Shown: positions 1 to 8,140 of the stretch, piece by piece
How positions within the stretch are numbered: the stretch's first letter is position 1
How the letters are laid out: each line of letters opens with the position of its first letter
Assembly (NCBI GenBank): GCA_947624015.1
Contig: CANQIA010000005.1
Location: 47,174 to 111,173, forward strand
DNA from: an uncultured Clostridia bacterium
Lineage (GTDB): Bacteria; Bacillota; Clostridia; Lachnospirales; CAG-274
DNA: 64,000 bases
Reading direction: 5' to 3'
Notes under the pieces: model-generated
What the model saw: the letters and a program-made list of their open reading frames with translations, nothing else
Database searches by the model: none
What the model was told of the DNA's origin: nothing
Translations under genes and position numbers: made by a program

Positions 1-43
1 TGTTGATCCTTTTTAACTTGAATTTATTCTTTAGCATATGCAT
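1..43 (-). CDS. Start of a truncated gene, probably the tyrosine kinase partner of YveK
   Basis: Only 14 codons are inside the window (MHMLKNKFKLKRIN), reading off the left edge. The ATG shares its A with the TAA stop of the upstream chain-length determinant gene (TAATG), so translation is probably coupled. In Firmicutes the gene directly after a Wzz/YveK-type modulator is usually the cytoplasmic BY-kinase (YwqD/CpsD type). The short basic N-terminus is compatible with that, but no kinase motif is visible, so the identity is inferred from position only. Confidence 0.5.
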   Translation of the reverse strand, partial: MHMLKNKFKLKRIN

Positions 44-765
44 TAACCCCTGTTCTCTTCCGTGTTTTTGACTACGATCTCAGGTATGATGCCTATAACG
101 GGTATATCCGGGATAAGCTTTGTGATATCCTCTTCGGATTTAATTGAATTATCAAGCATTTCGGACATTACCGCAACAGCTATACCTATTATCGCTCCGA
201 GAAAAAGTCCCAGAAGAATATTCTTAAGGGTATTGGGATATACGGGCGTATCGGGCTTAACAGCATAGTCAACCACCTTTACCGTACTGCCGTCCATGAT
301 CTCGGTAATCTTGGATGGCGCTTTATCCGCAATAGCATTTGCTATAATATATGCATGATCGGGGTTCGTATTTGAAACAGAAAGCATAAGCATCTGCGTA
401 TCTTCGATAGCCGATACACTTATCATTTTTGCTATATCCTCGGTCTCATAGTCAAGATCTATACTGCTGACCACATCGTCAAGTACCGCATTGCTGTTTA
501 TAAGATGAACATATGTGGAAACAAGCATTGTAGCTGCGCTTATATCTCCTGCATCCAGATTTTGCGAAACGGCATCCTTGTTGTTGTTTACATATAAAGA
601 AACCTGAGTCTGATATACGTCTTTTATAAGAAATTTACTGACTAAACCGAATATGATTCCAAAAGCTATCGTCAATAGGATAATGAATTTTAGCTTACTT
701 AAAATCGCCAGAAAGATTTTTTGCAAATCTATTTCATTGATAGCTTCTTCTCTGTTTTCACTCAT
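43..765 (-). CDS. Wzz/YveK-type polysaccharide chain-length determinant / tyrosine kinase modulator
   Basis: This 240-aa membrane protein has the classic Wzz layout: a short cytoplasmic N-terminus, TM1 at about residues 28-48, an extracytoplasmic domain of about 130 residues, and TM2 at about 182-203. A Pro-rich stretch just before TM2 (KPDTPVYPN) is typical of the family. It lacks the kinase domain found in fused forms, as in Gram-positive YveK/CapA/CpsC proteins. Such proteins control chain length and export of capsule or exopolysaccharide together with a separate BY-kinase, and the next gene starts in an overlapping TAATG. The start at 765 gives a natural cytoplasmic head. No terminator lies on its 5' side before the divergent SDR gene, so a promoter is expected in 766-900. 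Confidence 0.85.
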   Translation of the reverse strand: MSENREEAINEIDLQKIFLAILSKLKFIILLTIAFGIIFGLVSKFLIKDVYQTQVSLYVNNNKDAVSQNLDAGDISAATMLVSTYVHLINSNAVLDDVVSSIDLDYETEDIAKMISVSAIEDTQMLMLSVSNTNPDHAYIIANAIADKAPSKITEIMDGSTVKVVDYAVKPDTPVYPNTLKNILLGLFLGAIIGIAVAVMSEMLDNSIKSEEDITKLIPDIPVIGIIPEIVVKNTEENRG

Positions 766-908
766 AGTTACCCAACTTTCTGATATATCTTTTGTTATTA
801 TACAACATATCCGTCACAAAATCAAGTCTATTATCATTATTTTCTAACAATTTTAATAAAAATTGTTCTGATATTAATTAGAATATGTAATTATTTACAA
901 TTATTACT

Positions 909-937
909 TTGACAAATACATGATATTGTATTATAAT
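909..937 (+). promoter_or_regulatory. Consensus sigma-A promoter for the SDR gene
   Basis: TTGACA at 909-914, a 17-base spacer and TATAAT at 932-937: a perfect match to both hexamers. A strong ribosome site (AAGGAGGT, 971-978) precedes the ATG at 986. The perfect promoter and ribosome site predict high expression. The rest of 766-985 is AT-rich with no other feature recognised. Confidence 0.85.
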
Positions 938-985
938 TTATTTATAAGGCAAACATATTGCCGATTTTATAAGGAGGTATGAAAA

Positions 986-1780
986 ATGAGTATTAATTTC
1001 TCACTTGAAGGTAAGGTTGCTCTTGTAACAGGCGCTTCTTACGGTATCGGCTTTGCTATCGCTTCAGGCATGGCTAAGGCAGGTGCTACTATCGTATTCA
1101 ACGATATCAAGCAGGAGCTTGTTGATAAGGGTATTGCTGCTTATAAGGAAGCAGGTATCGACGCTCACGGTTATGTATGCGATGTAACCAACGAAGAGGC
1201 TGTTAACGGCTTGATCGCAACTATAGAAAAGGAAGTCGGCGTTATAGACATTCTTGTAAATAATGCAGGTATCATCAAGAGAATACCTATGTGCGATATG
1301 ACTGCCGCTGAGTTCCGCCAGGTTATCGACGTTGACCTTAACGCACCTTTCATCATGTCTAAGGCTGTTATACCAAGCATGATAAAGAAAGGTCACGGCA
1401 AGATCATCAACATATGCTCTATGATGTCTGAGCTGGGCAGAGAGACTGTTTCTGCTTATGCTGCCGCAAAGGGCGGTCTTAAAATGCTTACCAGAAACAT
1501 ATGCTCTGAATATGGTCAGTACAACATTCAGTGCAACGGCATAGGACCCGGTTATATAGAGACTCCTCAGACTGCTCCTTTAAGAGAAAAGCAGGCTGAC
1601 GGTTCAAGACATCCTTTTGACCAGTTCATCGTTGGCAGAACGCCTGCCGCAAGATGGTTAAAGCCCGAGGAATTGGCAGGTCCCGCTATCTTCCTTGCTT
1701 CTGACGCATCAGATGCAGTAAACGGACATATCCTTTATGTAGACGGCGGTATACTTGCTTACATCGGCAAGCAGCCCTGA
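986..1780 (+). CDS. SDR-family gluconate 5-dehydrogenase-like oxidoreductase
   Basis: A 264-aa classical short-chain dehydrogenase. Visible motifs are the cofactor loop TGASYGIG (residues 15-22), NNAG (92-95) and the catalytic Ser145, Tyr158 and Lys162 (YAAAK). The whole sequence resembles gluconate 5-dehydrogenases (IdnO-like, interconverting gluconate and 5-ketogluconate), which also resemble KduD (2-deoxy-D-gluconate 3-dehydrogenase of pectin breakdown); sequence alone does not separate these substrates. A KDG kinase gene at 15-16 kb and a pectin esterase at 24-25.6 kb favour a sugar-acid role. It is monocistronic, with a perfect promoter and its own terminator, and its codons are strongly biased (for example AAG for Lys, GCT/GTT), which suggests high expression. 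Confidence 0.82.
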   Translation: MSINFSLEGKVALVTGASYGIGFAIASGMAKAGATIVFNDIKQELVDKGIAAYKEAGIDAHGYVCDVTNEEAVNGLIATIEKEVGVIDILVNNAGIIKRIPMCDMTAAEFRQVIDVDLNAPFIMSKAVIPSMIKKGHGKIINICSMMSELGRETVSAYAAAKGGLKMLTRNICSEYGQYNIQCNGIGPGYIETPQTAPLREKQADGSRHPFDQFIVGRTPAARWLKPEELAGPAIFLASDASDAVNGHILYVDGGILAYIGKQP

Positions 1781-1800
1781 TCATAATTCGATCAAATTTT

Positions 1801-1824
1801 AAGCCTGTCCTTTCGGACAGGCTT
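1801..1824. terminator. Bidirectional intrinsic terminator shared by convergent genes
   Basis: Ten-base perfect stem (arms 1801-1810 and 1815-1824, AAGCCTGTCC with its complement) closed by a TTTC loop. It is flanked by A/T runs on both sides, so it can stop the SDR transcript (+) and the HAD phosphatase transcript (-), whose stop codon abuts the stem. This is the normal shared-terminator arrangement between convergent genes here and a useful comparison for the disrupted one near 18.95 kb. Confidence 0.85.
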
Positions 1825-2442
1825 TTAAAATATATCCGTAAGCTCGCTGAAGCTGTTTATAATAAAGTCGTATCCATTGACCCTTCCGAAGCCGTATGCC
1901 GCATATACAAACGGTACCTTTGCATACGCTGCCGAATCCCTGTCGTTTTGGGTATCTCCTGTATACACCGGGGAAACAAGGCGGTTTCTTTTTATAATAA
2001 GTCTGATGTTGTCGCCCTTCTCCATTCCCGTATTGCCTGCGCATTCGCAGTCCGTAAAATATTTTCCAAGACTATGTCCTTTAAAAAAGCTTTCTATATA
2101 GCCTGACTGACAGTTGCTTACAATAAAAAGCTTATACTTATCGGCAAGTGCGGACAAAGTTTTCTCCTCATCGGGATACAGCACTCCTCCATGCTCCGAA
2201 AGATATTTTACCTCCATATCACAGCATTTGTTTATAAGCTCTTCCTGTATTTTGGGAATTTCGTTGGGAAAAAGCCTTCTGCCTATGTCGGGAAGTAAAA
2301 GTCCCATACAGCCTTCCAGCTCTTCAACGGTAATCGGCGCTCTTGTGCCGGGATAGTCCTTAAGTACCATATTCCATGTTTTACATATTTGTTCGGTAGC
2401 ATTCCACAATGTTCCGTCAAGGTCAAAGATTATGCCGTCCAT
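1825..2442 (-). CDS. HAD-superfamily hydrolase (phosphoglycolate phosphatase-like)
   Basis: A 205-aa soluble HAD phosphatase. Motif I is DLDGT with nucleophile Asp7 and acid/base Asp9; motif II is Ser109 in VSN; motif III is probably Lys142; motif IV is GDTQND with Asp163 and Asp167. A helical cap sits between motifs I and II (residues about 15-85), as in subfamily IA enzymes such as Gph/PGP and beta-phosphoglucomutase-like proteins. The physiological substrate cannot be read from sequence. It lies downstream of the L,D-transpeptidase genes on the same strand, separated by a weak hairpin, and may be partly cotranscribed with them. Confidence 0.85.
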   Translation of the reverse strand: MDGIIFDLDGTLWNATEQICKTWNMVLKDYPGTRAPITVEELEGCMGLLLPDIGRRLFPNEIPKIQEELINKCCDMEVKYLSEHGGVLYPDEEKTLSALADKYKLFIVSNCQSGYIESFFKGHSLGKYFTDCECAGNTGMEKGDNIRLIIKRNRLVSPVYTGDTQNDRDSAAYAKVPFVYAAYGFGRVNGYDFIINSFSELTDIF

Positions 2443-2475
2443 AAATTTTTACACCGCCTTTTACACATAAATTAC

Positions 2476-2495
2476 GGGGTGCCTTATGACACCCC
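2476..2495 (-). terminator. Weak hairpin after the first L,D-transpeptidase gene
   Basis: Six-base GC-rich stem (GGGGTG 2476-2481 with CACCCC 2490-2495) just beyond the stop at 2505 on the minus strand. No clear U-tract follows, so termination may be incomplete and the HAD gene may receive read-through. Confidence 0.4.
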
Positions 2496-2504
2496 ATTAT
2501 AAAT

Positions 2505-4436
2505 TTATTCCGCAGGAGGTATTATCTCCTCGTGTATTACATTATCATTTTCAGAAGGCTGCGCAGGCTCCTGCACAGAGTTGTTCGGCTCGGGCGTAAC
2601 GCTTTCCGCTGCCGTTATCTTCTCGCTGTTTTCGGAGCTGTCGTTATCATTTTGCTCTACGCTTTCTGTAAATCCTTCCACAACGTGAGTTTCCTGCTCC
2701 GCAGCATCATTCTCATAAACCTTGGGGTACTCTATTACAGGGGCAGTGATTTGAGGTATCTCTGCTACCGTATCTATAGGATTTACAATAAGAGAATGAT
2801 AATAGCATATTACAGCCATATCCTTTACAGTATTGTTGTATATTGCTCTTGCGGCATCTGTCGGAACATATATACAGCCGTTTGAGCCTTCAAGTATATA
2901 TGTTGTTCCACCGAACTTGGTTTTCCAAGAGGCGTCGTTTATACCTATATCTCCGCTAAAGGGTATCCAGTATGAAGCGGTATGGTTTTCTCTTTTAAGC
3001 GCAGTATTTCTCTGCTTATCTTTAATTTTATATACGCCTGTGGGAGTATTGTGAGCTCCGTCGTTTTTGCCTGTAATAACATCGGTCTCAAGTATCTGCT
3101 TGCCCTCCTTATAGACCCACAGCTTCTGGTTGGTAAGATCCACCTCAACATAGCTCTTGCCTATATCGTTGCCTACGGGTCCCATGGCGGTATTTGTAAA
3201 TTCAGCCTTAACCTCCGCATCATCAAAGCCCATTACGGCAACGCTCAGGTCGTCGGCAAGCTTATCTGTATTCAGCTTTCTGCCGTAATCCCCTCCGGAA
3301 ACGGTCACACTGTCTCCGTAGTGTGTTCTGACGGTTCTCGTCTTGTTTAGAGTTGAATACTTATCGTCAAGGCTCTTTACAAATTTATTTATTTCATCTT
3401 CATTTGCGACCACATCCGCATTGAAATTGACCGTTACCCATTTGTTGAGCGTTGATTTATCCAATATCTGCGTAGAATCAAATACGGTAAGAGTAATTGA
3501 TTTTTCGATATAATCATTTGCAAGACCGCAGGCTGTGGCAAGCTTTTCGTCCTTTTCCGTAACGGCAGGCTGCACATAACAGCCTTCTGCGGCAATATCA
3601 AGGCTTTTATCAAGACACTGTATTTTCTTTATAACAAGCTCTTTTACAGCCGCCTTGTCTATCTCGTCTCCGTATATGGCAGGCTTTATCTCAAACTCCT
3701 TTCCGTTATATATTATACCGGCATCCTCGCTTTTTATTGTGGGAGTAATTGAATAAACAAGTGATCCGTCCAATATTTCGTCAAGAGTTTCATAATTCAG
3801 CTCAAGTCCGTTATCCGCATATATTTCTTTTGACTTTACAAAAAAGCCCTTAAGCCATGAATATTTTTTCTGATTATGGCATATATCCTCCAAAATAGCC
3901 TTAAGATAGTCGCTGCATTTAAGCTCGATATCTGAACCGGAAATATAGTCAAATTCCACTCCGCCAACGGAAATAGCAAGTTCATAGTTTTCAAGAGAGG
4001 AATTTATTTCGTTATAAACGCTATCTATGGTCTTATTGGAACAGTTAAAGCCGTTTATAACAGTCGAAGGCACAAATCGGTTTGCATAGAATACATATGA
4101 GATGCAGATATATAATGTAACAAACGCTATCAAACAGAAAACCGCTGCAGCCCCTATGATCTTGAACTTTTTTCTCTCAAATAAATTATGAGGTTCGTCC
4201 AAAGCAGACAGATCCATTTTAGGAGTATGCTCCTTTGCCTTTTCATCTGATTTTTCGTGAACGCTATCCTGTGTATGGGAAGCCTCGCCGTCATTATCTT
4301 CATTGAGAAAGCTTTCGGGATCAAATGACTCTTCATCGTCATCGTAATCTACATATTTTCTGTAATTAACATCGACTCCGCCGAGTTCGTCATCTCCGTC
4401 TAAAAGCTCTCTTAACTTTTCACTGTCCATATACAT
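2505..4436 (-). CDS. L,D-transpeptidase-like (YkuD) membrane protein with altered active site
   Basis: This 643-aa protein has an acidic cytoplasmic N-terminus (1-90), one TM (about 93-117), a long region resembling the peptidoglycan-binding domains that precede YkuD (about 130-420), a YkuD fold (about 425-550) and a Glu/Pro/Ser-rich tail. YkuD enzymes make 3-3 cross-links through Cys in the pattern H-x17-SHGC. Here the Cys (Cys521) and its Gly are kept, but the upstream His is Asn500 and the His of SHGC is Asn519 (SNGC), and the following Asn is Tyr. The next gene upstream is a canonical paralog 20 bases away. I infer a non-catalytic or altered partner rather than a normal transpeptidase. 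ATG 4430 (residue 3) is an alternative start better spaced from AAAGGAG. Confidence 0.8.
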   Translation of the reverse strand: MYMDSEKLRELLDGDDELGGVDVNYRKYVDYDDDEESFDPESFLNEDNDGEASHTQDSVHEKSDEKAKEHTPKMDLSALDEPHNLFERKKFKIIGAAAVFCLIAFVTLYICISYVFYANRFVPSTVINGFNCSNKTIDSVYNEINSSLENYELAISVGGVEFDYISGSDIELKCSDYLKAILEDICHNQKKYSWLKGFFVKSKEIYADNGLELNYETLDEILDGSLVYSITPTIKSEDAGIIYNGKEFEIKPAIYGDEIDKAAVKELVIKKIQCLDKSLDIAAEGCYVQPAVTEKDEKLATACGLANDYIEKSITLTVFDSTQILDKSTLNKWVTVNFNADVVANEDEINKFVKSLDDKYSTLNKTRTVRTHYGDSVTVSGGDYGRKLNTDKLADDLSVAVMGFDDAEVKAEFTNTAMGPVGNDIGKSYVEVDLTNQKLWVYKEGKQILETDVITGKNDGAHNTPTGVYKIKDKQRNTALKRENHTASYWIPFSGDIGINDASWKTKFGGTTYILEGSNGCIYVPTDAARAIYNNTVKDMAVICYYHSLIVNPIDTVAEIPQITAPVIEYPKVYENDAAEQETHVVEGFTESVEQNDNDSSENSEKITAAESVTPEPNNSVQEPAQPSENDNVIHEEIIPPAE

Positions 4437-4456
4437 TTTCTCCTTTGCAAAAAGAA

Positions 4457-6838
4457 TTATTCAATAGGATCGACTACTATTTCCTTTATTACATCTCCGC
4501 TGCCGCTTCCTGAGTTATCGGGAGCGGGAGCATCCCCTCCTCCGCTGTCGGAAACATTGCCCGTATCGGAAGAAGGAGCGCTTGGAACGGCAGTATTGCC
4601 GACCCGGGGTTCTCCTTGGTTTTCCACAGGAGGCGCAGCATTTTCCGTATTCTGTGGCGGAGTATCTTTATTTTCGGAAACGGCTCCCGTATTTGCGGAA
4701 GCATTTGCATTGTCTGAATTGTCGTTGTCGACAGCCGCATTATTATTGTTATCGCCGCTTTCCGAAGCAGCGGTATTATTATCGGTGGCGGTTGCCGAAG
4801 CAGGAGCGGTTTTTTCGGCAGGCGCCTGTGTCTGAGCCGCCTGACCCTCGTTGGAATCTCTTACCGCTGAGGAATCGGTGACCTTTTTGCCGCTGAGAAG
4901 CTCTGCACGCATTTTAAGCTCCTTATCGTTAAGCGGTCTGTATGTACCCTGTACGGGACCGCTTGACGCAATAGGTTGGAATGAAGCTATCCTGCTGTGG
5001 TAATAGCATACAACAGGCATTTTTACAACAGCGTATTTATAAATATCTCCCGCATCCTTCATCATAAGATTAACGCAGCCGTGAGATCCCCTGCTCTTAT
5101 AAAGCTCTCCTCCGAAGCTGCTTTGCCATACGGCGTCGTGAAGTCCAATACCGCCGTTAAATGGCATCCAGTACTTAACGGGAGTAACATAGTTATCGCC
5201 TACAAGAGGAACATCCATCATTTTGTTCTTTAGCATATATGTACCCTGAGGTGTGGCTCTTTTGCCGGGCAGACCTGTAACAACGGGACATTCCTTAACC
5301 TTTTTACCGTCTACAAACATATAGAGATACTGATTTGTAAGATCGACCTCAATATAGGTCTTGCCAATATCCGCTCCTGTTCCGCTCAATACGTTTTTGG
5401 TAAGCTTGACCGTAGTATTGAGAGGTTTTTTGCTGAATATGGCGCTGTTTATCTCCTTTGAAAGATTCTTGGTATTGATCGAGCAGCCGTAATCTCCGCC
5501 CTTTACCTGTACATCGGTACCATGAGCCGTCCTGAAGGTCCTTGTCATACCCATATTCCTGTATTTTTTACCAAGTCCTTCAACATAGCTGTTTATAGTG
5601 CTTTCATTCAGAGTAACATTATATTTATCGTCAATGGTTATTATGCCGTTCATAACGTCTGCTGTGATATCCTCGTTGGAATCTCCCATCTTTATGGATA
5701 TTTTGCAGCCCTCTATTATCCTGTTTGCCGTATCGCAGGCTTTATTCATTGCCTGCTCATCAGTCTCTGCATTCTCTGCCTTTTCATAAACATCAGCATT
5801 TTGTATTACCATTTCGTCCTTAAGCACACCTATATATTCCTCGACTCTTGCGGAGTAGGCTTCCTTATCGATCTTATCTCCGCTTGTGGGAGAAGCTACC
5901 TGATATTTTCCGTCTTTATATTTGAGAGAAGCCGCTTCGCTTTGAATTGTCTGGGGCAGATTATAGCCCCTTGAGGTCATCACTATGGAATTCAGAGCAT
6001 CTGCGTTCCAATCGACAAGCTTATCGGTATCATATTCATACTTGTCGCCTAAAAATCCCTCAGGCCACATTATTTTATTCTGTGAAGAACAAATATCTTT
6101 TATTTTTTCCTTACCCTCATCTGATATCTTAAGCTCTATATCGCTGCCTATTATGGTATCCGTTACTTCATCCTTGTTCATTACGGTAAGAGTATACTCG
6201 GCTGCTCTGTTTTCAAGAGAGCTTATATATTCCTCTGCTTTTATATCGGAAACATCCTTTCCGTCAATAATCGTACCCTTAAGAAAACGATTTTTGTAAT
6301 AGCCAAAGGCTATTGCCATATACAGGGCAAAACAAAGAATAACAAAAATTACGGCAGCAATAAGCACCATGGTACCTATCTTACCGTTTTTGCTCTTTTT
6401 GTCGGAAGGTTTTTTATTTGTCTTGGAAGACTTATGACCGTTATCTGGAATATTCGTCAATTCCTCGTCATCACTGTATTCATCAGAGTCGGAATAATCA
6501 TCCTCATCATCTTCGGAAAAATCGTCCTGAATATCATATTCCTCATCTGTTTCGGAGATATCATCCATATATTCGGTATCCTCCGGGGCTTCGGTATATT
6601 CCTCATCCGCGGATGAATTGAGCTCCTCATACTCTTCATCATCGGATATGTTGATATCTTCGTCCTCGTATTCCTCGTTATTTTCATCCTCGGAAATATC
6701 TTCCTTACGATACTCTTCTGTTATTTCTTCATCATAAGATGAACCGCTGTCATTGGTAAGGCTTTCCCTTTCCAATATTTCCTTAACGGTCAAGCCTTTG
6801 GTCTTATTCCCTCTTTTATTTGTTCTTTTACTTCTCAT
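4457..6838 (-). CDS. L,D-transpeptidase (YkuD) with peptidoglycan-binding domain, canonical active site
   Basis: A 793-aa paralog of the following gene. It has a very acidic cytoplasmic N-terminus (about 30-130), TM at about 154-178, repeated peptidoglycan-binding-like domains, and a YkuD domain with SHGCVN (His586, Cys588) and the upstream partner His in GIGLHDAVW. It should form meso-diaminopimelate 3-3 peptidoglycan cross-links outside the membrane. A C-terminal tail of about 150 residues rich in Ala, Asn, Ser and Pro probably spans or anchors in the wall. It is the first gene of a two-paralog unit with a good promoter at 6874-6902. The acidic cytoplasmic head is unusual for a transpeptidase and could bind a cytoplasmic partner; that is inference. 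Confidence 0.88.
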   Translation of the reverse strand: MRSKRTNKRGNKTKGLTVKEILERESLTNDSGSSYDEEITEEYRKEDISEDENNEEYEDEDINISDDEEYEELNSSADEEYTEAPEDTEYMDDISETDEEYDIQDDFSEDDEDDYSDSDEYSDDEELTNIPDNGHKSSKTNKKPSDKKSKNGKIGTMVLIAAVIFVILCFALYMAIAFGYYKNRFLKGTIIDGKDVSDIKAEEYISSLENRAAEYTLTVMNKDEVTDTIIGSDIELKISDEGKEKIKDICSSQNKIMWPEGFLGDKYEYDTDKLVDWNADALNSIVMTSRGYNLPQTIQSEAASLKYKDGKYQVASPTSGDKIDKEAYSARVEEYIGVLKDEMVIQNADVYEKAENAETDEQAMNKACDTANRIIEGCKISIKMGDSNEDITADVMNGIITIDDKYNVTLNESTINSYVEGLGKKYRNMGMTRTFRTAHGTDVQVKGGDYGCSINTKNLSKEINSAIFSKKPLNTTVKLTKNVLSGTGADIGKTYIEVDLTNQYLYMFVDGKKVKECPVVTGLPGKRATPQGTYMLKNKMMDVPLVGDNYVTPVKYWMPFNGGIGLHDAVWQSSFGGELYKSRGSHGCVNLMMKDAGDIYKYAVVKMPVVCYYHSRIASFQPIASSGPVQGTYRPLNDKELKMRAELLSGKKVTDSSAVRDSNEGQAAQTQAPAEKTAPASATATDNNTAASESGDNNNNAAVDNDNSDNANASANTGAVSENKDTPPQNTENAAPPVENQGEPRVGNTAVPSAPSSDTGNVSDSGGGDAPAPDNSGSGSGDVIKEIVVDPIE

Positions 6839-6873
6839 AATTATTCTCCATATCCCAATTTACAGTTATTTAC

Positions 6874-6902
6874 ATTGTAATATATTTTGATTGATTTTTC
6901 AA
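6874..6902 (-). promoter_or_regulatory. Sigma-A promoter for the L,D-transpeptidase pair
   Basis: On the minus strand TTGAAA (6902-6897), a 17-base spacer and TACAAT (6879-6874). Just downstream, over the predicted start of transcription, two TTACA elements (plus-strand 6860-6864 and 6870-6874) are spaced 10 bases apart; this resembles a degenerate response-regulator site but has the wrong spacing for WalR. Confidence 0.65.
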
Positions 6903-6964
6903 GTATTATATAGATAATTTGTATAAATACAAATAAATATGTCATAAAACCCATACCTGATAAA

Positions 6965-6985
6965 GGACTGTCATATTGACAGTCC
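6965..6985 (-). terminator. Hairpin in the CAP / L,D-transpeptidase intergenic region
   Basis: Nine-base perfect stem: GGACTGTCA (6965-6973) with TGACAGTCC (6977-6985) and a three-base loop, followed on the minus strand by TTTATC. It lies after the terminator-like structure at 6993-7049 and before the L,D-transpeptidase promoter, so it probably serves as a second stop for CAP transcripts. Confidence 0.55.
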
Positions 6986-6992
6986 CCAAAAA

Positions 6993-7049
6993 GCAGAGGT
7001 CTGCCTAAATATGTTGCCTCTGCAAACAGAGTTCCAAATACGGCAGACC
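6993..7049 (-). promoter_or_regulatory. Terminator with competing helices (attenuator-like) after the CAP gene
   Basis: Read on the minus strand there are five complementary segments. Terminator: GCAGAGG (7023-7017) pairs with CCTCTGC (6999-6993), followed directly by five Us. Alternative: GGTCTGCC (7049-7042) pairs with GGCAGACC (7005-6998) enclosing a small hairpin CTCTG (7031-7027) with CAGAG (7022-7018). The second arrangement uses up one terminator arm and clips the other, so the two folds exclude each other. Whether it regulates read-through into the L,D-transpeptidase genes is inference. Confidence 0.5.
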
Positions 7050-7072
7050 GTCTGAAATATGTATTATATTAT

Positions 7073-7966
7073 TTAACCTATAAACATCTGGCTCCAGTAC
7101 ATCCTACCGCCTGATGTTACGCCTAATCCCATCTCCTTATAATTTTTATTTAATATGTTCTGCCTGTGTCCCGGCGAATTCATCCAGTCATTAAATACTG
7201 CCTGGGCTGTTTTTTGACCGTAGGCTATGTTTTCTCCTGCCGTCTTATATGTGATCCCTGCATTTTTCATCATATTAAAGGGACTTCCGTATGTAGGCGA
7301 GGTGTGTGAAAAATAGTTTTTGCTCTTCATATCCTCTGCTTTTTTCTGAGCAACGGCAGACAGTTTGTTGTTCAGCTTAAGCGTCGGCAGACCGTTATTT
7401 GCTCTTTCATTGTTTACAAGATTTAGTACCTGCTGAGCCATTGACTGATCAACATTTACTGCGGCAGTTGTAGCTTCCGTCGGTCTTTCAACTGTCGTCT
7501 TTCTTGTAGTTGTCTGTGTAGGCTTTTCCTTTGTTGTTACTTCCGTAGGCTTTTCGGTCACATGCGCCCTTGTTGTTGCTTTTGTAGGCTTTTCCGCTAC
7601 TTGAGCCTTTGTTGTTGCCTCCGTAGGCTTTTCCGCCACATGAGCCTTTGTTGTTGCCTCCGTAGAAGGCTTGGTAGTCGCCTGAGACGGTCTTTCAACG
7701 GGTCTTGTTGTTGCCTCGGTAGTAAGCCACTTTGAGTTTTCTATTGCCTCCTCTCTGCACTTTTGTATAAATTCGTTAATTTTCGTTCTAAGGTCGGTAA
7801 GATCGGTTTCCACATATTTGCCGTTGACAAAGATCCCACCGCTAAAATTATTATATTTTTGACTTGTCCCGTTTATGCATATATTTCCGTTACAACTGCC
7901 GGCGGCAAAAACAGAAGCTGACATTACAAGTGTAACGATACTTGTAAGCAATAATGTTTTTTTCAT
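7073..7966 (-). CDS. Secreted CAP-domain (SCP/PR1-like, YkwD-type) protein with Thr-rich repeat linker
   Basis: This 297-aa protein begins with a signal peptide (MKKTLLLTSIVTLVMSASVFA) and a short unassigned segment (about 25-85). A linker of repeated EKPTEATTKA-like units follows (about 88-168), then a CAP domain (about 175-297). The CAP domain has the conserved features NNERANNGLPTLKLN, the helix with FSHTSP and GENIAYG, and the closing NSPGHRQNIL with its His. Such proteins in spore-formers and gut Firmicutes are secreted; their biochemical role is not settled. The Thr repeats may be O-glycosylated or act as a wall spacer. It is monocistronic with a complex 3' region (6965-7049). A candidate -10 (TATAAT, minus strand, near 8008-8013) has only a poor -35. 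Confidence 0.88.
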   Translation of the reverse strand: MKKTLLLTSIVTLVMSASVFAAGSCNGNICINGTSQKYNNFSGGIFVNGKYVETDLTDLRTKINEFIQKCREEAIENSKWLTTEATTRPVERPSQATTKPSTEATTKAHVAEKPTEATTKAQVAEKPTKATTRAHVTEKPTEVTTKEKPTQTTTRKTTVERPTEATTAAVNVDQSMAQQVLNLVNNERANNGLPTLKLNNKLSAVAQKKAEDMKSKNYFSHTSPTYGSPFNMMKNAGITYKTAGENIAYGQKTAQAVFNDWMNSPGHRQNILNKNYKEMGLGVTSGGRMYWSQMFIG

Positions 7967-8070
7967 ATATCAATCTCCCTTATTAATTATTTAGACGTCT
8001 ATACATAAATTATAGACCTGTAAATAAATTAAATAAATGCAAAATATATGGCACATCTGTTAATTTATAC

Positions 8071-8099
8071 TTGCAAACACCGTTATTTTACTATAAAAT
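8071..8099 (+). promoter_or_regulatory. Candidate sigma-A promoter for prfC
   Basis: TTGCAA (8071-8076), 17-base spacer, TAAAAT (8094-8099), with AGGAAAGG at 8123-8130 upstream of the ATG at 8141. The divergent spacer 7967-8140 also holds a 10-base palindrome (TAGACGTCTA, 7992-8001) of unknown use. Confidence 0.5.
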
Positions 8100-8140
8100 A
8101 GATGAAGTGGAAAAAGATACTCAGGAAAGGAATATAAATT

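Noticed and set aside
7530..7700. Tandem DNA repeats of about 42-60 bases
   Set aside because: They encode the EKPTEATTKA linker of the CAP protein.
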